Assembly: GCF_003473485.1 (NCBI RefSeq)
Contig: NC_053045.1
Coordinates: forward strand, 58,446,494-58,510,493
Direction: 5' to 3'
DNA length: 64,000 bases
Source: Medicago truncatula
Taxonomy: Eukaryota; Streptophyta; Magnoliopsida; Fabales; Fabaceae
A program made the position numbers and the translations under genes. Positions 21,558 to 31,948 of the stretch are shown here, one piece after another. A model generated the notes under the pieces. That model was not told where the DNA came from. It did not search any database and was given only the letters and a program-made list of their open reading frames with translations. Each line of letters starts with the position of its first letter. Positions within the stretch are counted from its first letter, which is position 1.

Positions 21558-21629
21558 TGTGGCTGCTGGGATTCGAGCCCAGGTCTCCACGGCCACAACG
21601 TGGAATTCTCACCACTAAACTACAGCCAC
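21558..21629 (-). tRNA. tRNA-His (GUG), copy 2
   Basis: 72 bases with one difference from copy 1 (in the D loop) and the same cloverleaf and GTG anticodon. A TTTTTT terminator begins three bases after the discriminator base. Copy starts are 158 bases apart; flanking sequence shows little similarity beyond a few bases. Confidence 0.95.
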
Positions 21630-21678
21630 TTTGTTGTTATGTCTTGTCAATTTCAAATATTTATTACAATATTGATAT

Positions 21679-21726
21679 TATTAAACTACAATTTTTTTTT
21701 TTTTGAACAAACATATTAAACTACAA
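21679..21726. repeat. Micro-insertion between 13-bp direct repeats
   Basis: TATTAAACTACAA occurs at 21679-21691 and 21714-21726 around a 22-bp insert. On the minus strand the insert reads TGTTTGTTC followed by 13 A, like a retroposon 3' end with poly(A). Confidence 0.75.
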
Positions 21727-21729
21727 ATT

Positions 21730-22639
21730 TGACAGCTACTGATCACACAAAAAAGAAAAACGGTTACAGTCCAAAAATAACCAAATACTCTTGGTTGAAA
21801 TAAATTTTCAATTGACTATGTTGCACTCATTGAAAACAAAGCTAAACTGAATTTACGTCTCTGCGTAGATTGAATCTACAAATTTACATGTATGGACCAT
21901 TTTGGTATTATGGATTAATTTTAATTAAAATTGGATGTAACATGTAACTAAAAAATTTCTACAAAAATTCAATATCTTATCAGCAATATGGTGAATTAAC
22001 TAACACTTCGGTAAATGAATTTCTTGTGCTTGAAACTTTATCTTTATGCTTATTTGTCAAAGCAAAGTTGCTTGTACCTTATTTTCTTTTGGTCTTAAAT
22101 ATCCTACCTGCAGAACAGCTTTGATAAAACGAAGATTAAATAAAATTCTTACCTCGATAGAACTTCTCATTTCGTATCTTCTTTCTTCTCGACTTTAATT
22201 AGTGACCACCAGTAAAGTAAAATAACAGTTTCATGTTGGCCTAGTAGAACAATGCCATGCCAATAAGACAACAAACAATTCTCCTTAAAAATGTGTTCCA
22301 TAAATTGTTTCCTCTGCATCTTATAGTAGAAGCCATTATGAGATATTGAATATCTGATAAATTACTATTTAAGGGTATGTTTGTGTTCTGAAATCATATA
22401 TTTTGAGAATTTGACAAAAAGGTCTACTAATGAAATGAGGTGGAAGAAAGCAACACTAACAACTTATTGAAAATTCTACGACATTTTTTCCTTCTTAATA
22501 AAACATGGTACATTCCTTTAACCTGCTGCTTAATTACTTCCCACTCAATTAATCTAGACATTCCATACACTTAACAAGATAAACAAGGTTTCATTATTTT
22601 ACACAGTACACAAACATCAAAGATTTCTTTTAAACAAAA
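21730..22639. other. Intergenic sequence downstream of TENA_E
   Basis: Probably includes the TENA_E 3' UTR just before 22640. No gene or element recognised. Confidence 0.5.
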
Positions 22640-23591
22640 TCAGACATTTCCACGGCTCATATTCCAGAAATGAACTTCATGTTCAATAATACTGAGTAAC
22701 ATAACTTCAGCCTTTTTGAGTTCATCATCAGAAGCCTTCTGCAAGCGCTGATTGAGTATCTTTTGCAGAGATTGGCAATACTGACCAAATCCCTCATTTC
22801 CCCATCTTTCACAAGTCTCCTTCAATTCTGGTGGGGTTTTTGAGCCTTCTTCAATGCAATGTGCAAAACTCTCTTGATACACCACTTCAATTGCCCAAAA
22901 TGCAGTAAGAGTCACGGTATAATCAACGTCTGGGCTCATCAAACTTTCCAGCAACCTGTCACTTACAATAAAATTAACAGCCCTTGCAAATATAGCTAGA
23001 AATGGTCCTCTAACACCTAGAACATTTGATTATAGTCTCATAAAACATTTGTATAATAGAAAATAAAATAAATTCAAACTATTTTTCATAAGCTATCTAG
23101 AAAAACTTATGGAAATAAGCTAAATAATTTATAAAAGTACCTGCAATAGTTTATGTTAGCTTTTTGAGGAACAACATCTGAGAATGAAATACCCCATTTG
23201 TTGGCCTCTCTTTTAAACCATAATATTTCATCCTTGAGAGAAGCCATACCTCCCAATATAACTTCAACATCATCACTGTCATCTGATTCCTTACAAGCCT
23301 TAATCAGAACACTCGCAACAAATGGAACAAACGCTCTAACGAACAAGTAATCCTGAGCCTGCAAAATTATGGATAAAATTGTAATAATAATTGAAATTGA
23401 AAAAATGATAATAAAAAAAAATTACTTACGAGCCATGTTTTGAAGGAATGAGATTGAACGGTGCCATCACGGATGCTAAGAATAAAAGGGTGTCTGGTTG
23501 CTGCGTCGTAGATAGGACGGTGTTTCCTCAACCATGTTTCTGTCAAGCCGATTTTCTTCTCCTCAGCTTTTGCTTTTGCTATTACCTGCAT
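22640..23591 (-). CDS. TENA_E: TENA_E-type thiamin salvage protein (aminopyrimidine aminohydrolase family)
   Basis: Three exons on the minus strand, 23591-23430, 23358-23141 and 22955-22640, join in frame to 231 residues. Strong family stretches are [78 protein letters not shown] and [13 protein letters not shown], all close to Arabidopsis At3g16990. Plant TENA_E proteins act in salvage of damaged thiamin pyrimidines, processing formylamino- and amino-aminomethylpyrimidine in the cytosol. Length fits the family plus about 15 extra N-terminal residues ([15 protein letters not shown]). The same frame is open upstream of 23591 without an ATG, so this ATG was chosen. A TATATATAAT stretch at about 23641-23650 is a likely TATA box. 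Confidence 0.94.
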
Positions 23592-23659
23592 CTTATCGGT
23601 GATCGGTGATCGGTGTGTGAGTTGAGTTTGTTCAGACTTATTATATATATAATCGTTCA

Positions 23660-24560
23660 ACTTTGAGGTGGCCGCCAACAACAGTGTCTTCTAGTAAAGT
23701 GCTCACATTGCACGTGGCTTGCCTTTCCTCACACAGACCCATCACCCACCGCTAGTTATTTTTATTTTGTAATAAATAAAAGCTCATTTTGGTTTTTAAT
23801 AAAGGAGATTTGTAATTTTATTTTTTTTAAATTAAGAGAATACCCCTCGGTGTATTTGTTTATTTGAAAATTGGAATTATATACATTAAACTTTGCGAAT
23901 TGGGATTATATTATTTTATTTTATTTTGTGGTGAAATTGGGATTATATTTGGAGACAAATAATTCATATCAACCATAATTAAAATTGCAATTTCATGTTC
24001 TTCTGAGTTTAATATATATAGTAGATGTCAGTATTCGAACCGTAAACACTCGATTTATTCACCATTAAAAAGGTAAATTTATAACTATCAGATTATTTGA
24101 CCAAAAAATAACAAATTTATAGTTTGTGTGTGATTAGCTCGATTGATAGAAATATTTTATAATATATATATGAATTAGGGTTTAAACTTCAAACATCCCA
24201 ATTAAACACTTTAAGGGTAAATTTTTCACAAGACTCTTTGAAGAAAGAAAAAACGTACATGTATATTAACCTAATTGCAAATTTAAAAGGTAGTAAAAAA
24301 TATGGGCACTCATTCTGTTGCGACTAAAAATCATCTCTTTTCTTAAATACATGAACATTTTTTTTTTTGTCTTAGATGAGGTGGTAATCCACTGAAATTA
24401 AACTCACACACATCTGTAATGTCCCGGATTATACCCCAGATCACGACGTTCAGCTTTGCAACTTTGACATTGACCAGTTGAGCTAGGACTTCTAGACATA
24501 CATGAACATCTTTATTACTGTAATAGTTTTGATACATAAATATATAATAGTATCATCAAT
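23660..24560. other. Intergenic sequence with two SINE-like remnants
   Basis: At 24130-24230 (plus) TTAGCTCGATTGATAG and AGGGTTTAAACTTC resemble A and B boxes of a tRNA-derived SINE. At 24390-24505 (minus) TAGCTCAACTGGT is an A-box-like stretch of a second, different remnant. Both are too decayed to delimit. Confidence 0.4.
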
Positions 24561-24566
24561 TCTACA

Positions 24567-25297
24567 AGTTCAGGTATGCTCCATTTGCTCCATTTACGAT
24601 ATTGGGTGAATGGCAGTGACAAAAAAAGATTCAATTGTTCAAATTTTAAATAAACAAAACATGTTTTTTTTTTTAATAAAAAATAAAAATTAAAACTTAA
24701 TTGTTGTTCCTCTTTCTCTTCTCTCGTATCCTGATATTCATCTCATCCACGTCTTTTTCATCTTTCACAATCGTATCCCCTCACCGCCATGCCTTCCGCC
24801 GTCGTCGTCGATCAAACACAACATCCCCCCTCTTCCTCTCACCGCCCTTCTCCCATCCTCATCATTGCTGCTTTTTTCTTCCACACCATTTGATTCATTC
24901 TTACCCGTTTTTACCCTTGCCAATTTCAAAATATTCATGACAGCAGGAACATACAAAGGAAAATACAGAAAATTGAAGTTGAGATTCAGAGTCTTTGTAT
25001 TCCAAAAATTCTTTGTCGTCGTTAGATTGAGATGAACGGTGATGGTGCAGTCGACGAATGTTGGCGGTGATGAGAGGCGAGAGGAAGAGTTTGCAATGAA
25101 GCTGAGAAGAGAGCAATGTTAAAGGTACCTGATAGAAAGAGGAACCGCAATTGAGTTTTAATTTTTTTTTTATTAAAACAAAACATGTTTTCTTTATTTA
25201 AAATATGAACCATTGAATCTTTTTTTATCACATGTCATTCATCCAATACCCTAAATGGAGTAAATGAAGCATGTGGTAAATGGAGCATACCTGAACT
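24567..25297. mobile_element. Non-autonomous DNA transposon, AGTTCAGGTATGCTC family, copy A
   Basis: Ends AGTTCAGGTATGCTCCATTT and AAATGGAGCATACCTGAACT are perfect inverted repeats, and pairing continues loosely for about 100 bases (AACAAAACATGTTTT on both sides). The interior (24700-25120) is C/T-rich on one side and has no recognisable protein. No clean target duplication was found. Superfamily undetermined. Confidence 0.75.
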
Positions 25298-25324
25298 CCG
25301 CAACTACATGTGCAATATTTTTTG

Positions 25325-25817
25325 AGTTCAGGTATGCTCTATTTACCTTTGCTCCATTATCTACATTTATGGATGTGTGACATGTGGCAAAATAATATCC
25401 AATGGTTAAAATTAAAAAGGTAAATATAAGTTATAAAACAAAATCCTTAGATTAGCACCGTTCACTTTCGTCTTCAATTAACATCTCGTCCAACCCCCTT
25501 CCCCCACACAACCTGTAACCATCCAATTTTCGCCGCTTGTCGTCGCCAATTACTCCATCGCCGCCTATCACATTTCTTGCTCTCATCACCGCTCATTGCT
25601 ATCCAATCACTGGTTTCATGAGCGGATCTTTTCGTACCATATCTGTCATCACTAATCCGTCCATCGCTCACATCAGTAATCAGCCCATCACAACCCGTCA
25701 CTTATAGAACAGTGAAGTTTTGGAGTTAATGAGAAACAAATCGGGCTGAGTTTGGGAAATAAATTGGTCTGAGTTCTGGTGTTAATGGAGCAAAGGTAAA
25801 TTGAGCATACCCAAACT
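25325..25817. mobile_element. Non-autonomous DNA transposon, AGTTCAGGTATGCTC family, copy B
   Basis: Ends AGTTCAGGTATGCTCTATTT and, inverted, AGTTTGGGTATGCTCAATTT. TIRs extend about 35 bp through CCTTTGCTCCATTA. It lies 27 bases from copy A but has different internal sequence, so it is a separate insertion and not a duplicate. Confidence 0.75.
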
Positions 25818-26333
25818 CGTTTTTTTTAGGAAACAATCTTGAAGAGTTACTAATTAAAATATAGGAGGACATGATTTCTACGTATTTAAATAAAGGAAAA
25901 CAATGACATTTGTTAAGAAGTTTAAAGTAAAAACTTTTATCTTAAAAATTATGCATTTAACACATTGAAACAACAAAAATTATTATTTTTTATATAAAAT
26001 TTATCAATTATTTCCAATTTTAAATTATTAACACTTAACAATCCTCATTGTCAGCTATTAAGTGAATCTAAGACGAAGGTTCAACAAGAAATGACTATTC
26101 CATGGTTGACTTTGATTTTCCAAGCATTTTTTATAAATAATTACCCTAGAAACATTAATCAAAAAAGAAAATAAAACCTGCAAAATGGACTAGTCTAGAA
26201 GATGAATGATCGTCACTTCTACGAGAAAGACAAGAGCATTAATAAGATCCACAATTGATTCAGCCAATAACTCTTAGAAGAATTCTCTATCTCAAACACA
26301 AGCATGAAATCTTGTAAATTATATTATAATAAA

Positions 26334-26508
26334 AAAAAACTAGTTGCAAACATGTGTGAGAAATTTGATTTAGAGGTATAAAAGTTAAATGTTAAACACC
26401 CTAGATTACTTAAACTGAACATAAAAAACTAGTTACAAATATGTTTTGAATTTGATCTAGAGATATAAAAGTTAAATGTTAAACTCACTAGATTACTCAA
26501 ATTAACAT
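26334..26508. repeat. Tandem duplication, unit about 88 bp
   Basis: Units 26334-26421 and 26423-26508 share AAAAAACTAGTTRCAAA, GATATAAAAGTTAAATGTT (one base variable) and CTAGATTACT in the same order. Confidence 0.8.
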
Positions 26509-26827
26509 ATGAGTGCAGATTACTTGTTGGAGGAAACTTGATATTGTTTGCTTGTCGAATGAAATTTGATATCTCAAAAAAGTAAGAAACAAAATGTAGT
26601 TGTAAAATTCGATGTTGAAGACATTATACACTTTAGCAATGGACACATATATAATCGTGATATTAGTAACATATGACCTCATTTGACTCAAACAATTACT
26701 AAAAATGTTTGAATTTAAAGAGATAAAATCAATGAGATGACTAATCATATTGACTCAAACAACGTAAGTTTTGTTAATTCCAACTTGATGGACGTTTTTA
26801 CAAAATCATGTGTGGTCCTTGGGTGAG

Positions 26828-26828
<1 letters not shown>

Positions 26829-26872
<44 letters not shown>
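26829..26872. repeat. TA microsatellite
   Basis: About 44 bases of TA repeats. Confidence 0.9.
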
Positions 26873-26873
<1 letters not shown>

Positions 26874-27319
26874 CATGATTGGTGTCTTTGATTTTATATA
26901 TGCTCAAACTTGAGAGAAAAATTCGACATATAAACAATATAGTATATTCTCTAAATATAGGAATGTCATATTCTCTTATATTCTAACACATTCTATTGTA
27001 ATTGTAATTAACAACATGAAGTTTATGTAATAAAACTATCGTGGTGTAGTTGAAACACAATTTATGCATATGTCTCTCATTTTCATTCTTATTCAACACC
27101 AATAAATAAATGTAAGATCGAAGTAAATATATATAATTTAAAATAAAATATTAACAAGAACGCTCTTATGAAGTGCCATCATGACATACGTTGAAAAATC
27201 AATAAAGAAAATTAATTTTGGAGTAATTTGTTTTTGTGGGGTTAATGAAGTGAATAAATAAACACCTCAGCTTCATCCTAACCAATAAAAGAAAGACACA
27301 TAAGCAATCACACATACCA

Positions 27320-27354
27320 TGACGTGGCGATCCATCTTCTCCATTCTATATAAT
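27320..27354 (+). promoter_or_regulatory. ABRE-like element and TATA box of UBC32
   Basis: TGACGTGGC at 27320-27328 contains the ABRE core ACGTGGC and resembles bZIP-bound stress elements. TATATAAT at 27347-27354 is a good TATA box, 140 bases before the ATG. Arabidopsis UBC32 is known to be induced by salt, drought and ER stress, so stress control through this element is a fitting inference. Confidence 0.6.
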
Positions 27355-27492
27355 TTCCAATCCAAATTCAGATATTTTCTCACACACCACACCACACCGA
27401 CCATGAATTCTTCTCTGTAACCACTTTTCTCCGATCTCCGTTTAATTTAACAGATTCCGTCAAATTCCGTGCACCAAATCTCATATTCAACC

Positions 27493-30099
27493 ATGGCGGA
27501 CAAGTACAACATGAAGAATCCAGCTGTCAAGCGGATTCTCCAAGAGGTCAAAGAGATGCAATCAAACCCTTCCGATGATTTCATGAGCCTTCCTCTCGAG
27601 GTTCCTTTCTCCCTTTTTACCCTTCACCAATTTTAGGGTTTTTCAATTTGATATCAAATTACGCAAATTTGATTAATATTGTATTTGATTGGTTTCAGGA
27701 AAATATATTTGAATGGCAATTTGCAATTAGGGGTCCTCGTGAAACTGAATTTGAAGGTGGAATTTATCATGGAAGGATTCAATTACCTGCTGAATATCCA
27801 TTCAAACCTCCTTCGTTTATGTTGTTGACTGTAAGATACTAATTTCTAGATTTTCATGTTATTTTGTTCTTAAATTGTTTTAATTTATGTTTGAATTGTT
27901 AATGAAAGCTCAATTTTTTCTATGATTATGAATTTAATTGCTATGTTTTCAGCCTAATGGTCGTTTTGAGACGCAAACGAAGATTTGTTTGAGCATATCA
28001 AATCATCATCCTGAGCATTGGCAACCATCATGGAGTGGTGAGTATTTGTTTGGGAGTAGTACATTTGTTCGCTATGTTTGGTTGTTGGAATATTTGTTAT
28101 ATAACTTGTACATTGCTCGTTTTGGACATAGAAGAATCGCAGATTCATGTAAGATGGTGTTTGTTATATAGGTTACTTTTTAACTATGTTGTGTTTAAGT
28201 GGATTGGTTTTGCCATCCAAAAAGGATTAGGGGCACTGCTTGTTGGTCGCTTGCCTGCCATTCCTCCATGATTTTTTTTTTTCCTTTCCAAATTCAATTA
28301 AGGATTGAATAGTGCTGTACATTTGACTTTGTGTGACCTATTAAAGTGACCTATCTAGCATTCCATGAATCTTGTTTTTTTATGCAAGAGATGCTCTACA
28401 AGTAAAAGAAAAGTAATTTCCCTTTATATAATAGGATTGATATCGTATTTATAGTCGTGTCATTAGTCGACTTTTGTGTAGGAAATACTCGCACTTAAGT
28501 ATAGTCATATGTCAAATGGGAATGGAATGCTTGTTTTCTTGCCATTTGAGGGGCGTTAGGACTTAGGATATGCAACTTAGATAACACTTATAGTATTAGA
28601 GCCTATGCATATGTTGTTTCTACAATGGAATAGAAAATGAGGATAAACTCTGCATAAGCTGAAATCAGTTTTATTCTTACGAAAATGAGTTCATAAGTTG
28701 TTTCATAAACTATTTTTTTAAGCTTTTTCATGTGCTTGAACAAGTTTCAGTTAACTCTTTTGAACCCCTCTTAATAGTATTTATCACAACCACTGAAGAT
28801 TCATACTTTGTTTTGATGGAAGAAGATTATCTCTCACTACTTGGCTGATTTAAATTTCTTGACAGTAAGGACTGCTCTAGTTGCATTGATTGCATTCATG
28901 CCCACCAACCCAAACGGTGCCTTGGGCTCATTAGACTACAAGAAAGAAGATAGGCGTGCCTTGGCCATTAAATCCCGTGAAGCATCTCCAAAATTTGGGA
29001 CTCCTGAACGTCAAAAACTGATTGATGAGGTAAATGCTGCTTAATGTTTTTCTCACAGTGCATGTTAGTCGATCCCTCATGTTGATTAAACCATGTTAAG
29101 TGTTACTCCCTCCGTCTCTAATTATAAGATCCTTTTGAGAATTTTTTTTGTCCCTTTTTATAAGACCCCTTTGTTATTTCCAACTACATTAATTATTTCT
29201 TTACATACATGCCCCTATTTATTATACATCTTTTTCTTCAATCAACAATAAATAACATGTTGAAAACATAAACTAACCTTCTTTCTTAAAGGATAAAATT
29301 GTAAAAACAATAGTGATTACAAACAACTTTATTACAAATAGGGTTTGTCTAACATGTGCAATATTGCACATGTTAAGGTAACTAAAAGTAGCAAGTTTTT
29401 ATTGAAACCAACAATTATTTAACAAAAAGTTATATATTTAATACAAAATGTTCAAGTTCCAATGCAAAATTACTATTTTAAATTTCTTAACATGTGCAAA
29501 TTTGCATATGATAGAAAAACCCTTACAAATATCCACTATCTTAATTCCCGTGATTTTGGCAAAAGGGTCTTATATATAGGGACGGAGGGAGTACTTTTTT
29601 TTTTTTTCTTTCCCTAAAGCATTTATTATAATAATCTTGTACTAATTGCACTCTGGCATCCCAGATACATGAGTATATGCTGAGCATGGCAGCCGTTGTT
29701 CCTCAACCCAGCCCTCTGCAGGCTTCTGAAGAACCCAAAAATGAGGAGGCTGAGACCCAAGTTACTCAAAATCCTGAGGCTCCACCTGCAGGAGAGGGGA
29801 TTCCAGATCAAGCAGGTGACGGAATAGTTGAAGAGCAAGAAGTCAATGTCAATGCTAATCCTAACCCGGCAGGAGTTGAAGCTTCAAATGAGACTCCATC
29901 CGGCGTCTCAACCAATCAATTGCCCCGAAAGTCAGATACCAGGGTTCAAAATCTGAAGCCAGAGACAAGGGTTCAAAAACCTGATGACCGATTGTTTACT
30001 CTGGCAGCTATTGGACTTGCTATAGCTATCATGGTTCTTTTGCTGAAGAAATTCATTAAATCTACGGAACATGGAGCAGTTTTCATGAATGGATCTTAG
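27493..30099 (+). CDS. UBC32: Ubiquitin-conjugating enzyme E2 32 (UBE2J1-like, ER membrane, ERAD)
   Basis: Five exons, 27493-27600, 27699-27830, 27953-28037, 28866-29029 and 29665-30099, join in frame to 307 residues. The UBC fold covers about 10-160: NPAVKRILQEVKEMQ, FEWQFAIRGP, YHGRIQLPAEYPFKPP, then the active-site segment TKICLSISNHHPEHWQPSW with catalytic Cys92, and ALVALIAFMPTNPNGALGS. A variable Pro/Glu-rich linker follows, and a C-terminal membrane anchor lies at about 273-290 (LAAIGLAIAIMVLLLKKF). This tail-anchored layout defines the UBC32/33/34 group, which works with ER-associated degradation ligases. Intron 3 is long (28038-28865), and intron 4 contains a Stowaway MITE. Start and length agree with Arabidopsis UBC32. 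Confidence 0.96.
29106..29591. mobile_element. Stowaway MITE in UBC32 intron 4
   Basis: Ends CTCCCTCCGTCTCTAATTAT and, inverted, CTCCCTCCGTCCCTATATAT, flanked by TA on both sides (29104-29105 and 29592-29593). The 486-bp length is at the long end for Stowaway. It lies wholly inside the intron and spares both splice sites. Confidence 0.9.
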
Positions 30100-30472
30100 G
30101 TGTTTTCATTGTTCATGTTAGCTCCAATATCAATATTCTTAGCCCCATGCTGTTGTTAGGGATGTCTTGGGCTTCTAAACTCAACCGATAGTTTACGACT
30201 CTGCTGTTGTACTTATGGCATGTAATTATATATTGACCGTGGTCAATGATAAATTGACGAATTATTCTCTATAGAAAAGTTTATAGATTGCCATGCAAAT
30301 GTCAAATCTCTTGATGTCTTTTTACATCATATTGCATCCTAATTCCTAACCACTTAAGTATACTTGTTCTAATAATAATATTCACGCTACAATGCAAATA
30401 TATGACTCAATTTCCAGAATGAAGTTTTTATTGTCATCATCGTCTTTCACATGACATCCTATAAAACCACTT

Positions 30473-30550
30473 GAATTATTTTTTTGTGGTGGCCGGGGTT
30501 TGAACCCTAGACCTTGTATATATGCATATCCTTACCAAGCTCGCAAGGAC
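30473..30550 (-). mobile_element. tRNA-derived SINE, short type
   Basis: On the minus strand GTCCTTGCGAGCTTGG, then GGGTTCAAACCCCGGCCACC and an A-tail. The 9-bp repeat AAACCACTT flanks it at 30464-30472 and 30551-30559. Same family as 39158-39254 and 57853-57941. Confidence 0.75.
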
Positions 30551-30837
30551 AAACCACTTTAACCTTTAAGCCAAGGTATAGAAAAGTTTAGTGTAATCAT
30601 AAGAACAACTTTGTTAATACATGTGATTCATAATACGACTTTTTTCGACAACTTTTTTAATATATGTGAAATTCATTCGCAATACAACGTTTTTAAGGGT
30701 GGATTCCCCTTTCTTGCTTTGATGACTTGAATATCACGAGCCTTCAAAGTAATATATAAATTTTATTTTTCTATATGAATATATTGTGCATCACAGTAAC
30801 ACCAATCCATGCCAACCCATCCTCCAATCATGTATAA

Positions 30838-31318
30838 GGCCCCGTTTGGATTGGCTTATTTTGAGCTTCTGTGAGCTTATCTACTCCCATAAGCCTTTTT
30901 AAAGGTGTTTGGGTAAATAAATAAAAATAGCTTATGATAGTTTCATAAGCTGCTTATGCCATATTTTAATAAGCCTAATTTTTCAGCTTACCCTCCGACT
31001 TAACAAGGAGCTTATGAATTTATGTAACCTCCTTCGATTATCTCTGGATTCACTTTTTCAAAACATATATTTTTAATTATAATGTTAGTTATCTTTAACA
31101 GTGTATGAGTAACAAAATTGCTATATACCTATCTTACTAAATTAACGCACATAACAAAGATTTTTTTTTTTTAAGGAAGATTTTTATTATTTTTTTGTTA
31201 CGTAACAAAATAAATTGAATATTAATATTTTTCTTATATGAATATTTTTTGTTACGTAAATGTATACTTATCTAATGTTAATTTTGTCTTATATAAATAT
31301 TGATTTTTTTTTAAGGAC

Positions 31319-31374
<56 letters not shown>

Positions 31375-31550
31375 TTTGATAATTGCTTATGTAATGTCAC
31401 ATCCAAACACTTCAATTTATATAAGTACTTTTTAGTGTACATATCCAAACATAAATAACTTATCAAGTATAAGAGCTTATGATGTAAGCTCTAATGTTAT
31501 AAGCCCTAATGCTATAAGCATCTATATAAGTTGTTTATCCAAACGAGGCC
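30838..31550. mobile_element. PIF/Harbinger-type MITE with TAA target duplication
   Basis: Ends GGCCCCGTTTGGATTGGCTT and, inverted, GGCCTCGTTTGGATAAACAA, flanked by TAA. Inside it is a TA microsatellite at about 31322-31368 and repeated GCTTATAAG-type words. No coding capacity. Confidence 0.85.
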
Positions 31551-31948
31551 TAAGTCTATAACTGTAGATATCCATGGTTTCGGGATATTTTTATAAAGAA
31601 AACGGGGTTGGGGACTTTTTGCAAAGAAGATAACCTGTAGAGTAATTTTTAAAAAATTTTATAAAGAAAAAAATTTAACCTTTTTTTTTTTCTTATCAAA
31701 ATTTAAAAGTAAAAGAAATTATACCATGAAACCCTTTAAAAACTGTCCAAATGACCTAAAATTAACTGGACATGGGCGTCGATTGTCATGAGATAAAATG
31801 AAATGAAAGTGAATAGAAACAAGACAGAATTGAGACAAATAGGTCTATTTGGATAATTTTTCCACATACATTTCCACATATCCTCCTGGCCAAATCACAA
31901 ACCTTCCAAGTCTTGCAAGATATAATATCCAACTACTATTTACAAGGA

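Larger units (their letters stand above)
25818..27319. other. Intergenic sequence upstream of UBC32
   Basis: No gene seen. Holds a tandem duplication (26334-26508), a TA microsatellite (26829-26872) and, near 27148-27185, a left half of the GTTAAC-type MITE. Confidence 0.5.

Noticed and set aside
24420-24490. Possible tRNA gene on the minus strand
   Set aside because: Only an A-box-like TAGCTCAACTGG is present; no acceptor or anticodon stem pairing, so a SINE remnant is more likely.
24701-25231. Frames with Arg/His/Pro-rich sequence on both strands
   Set aside because: Frames on both strands mirror the same low-complexity tract inside the non-autonomous element at 24567-25297.
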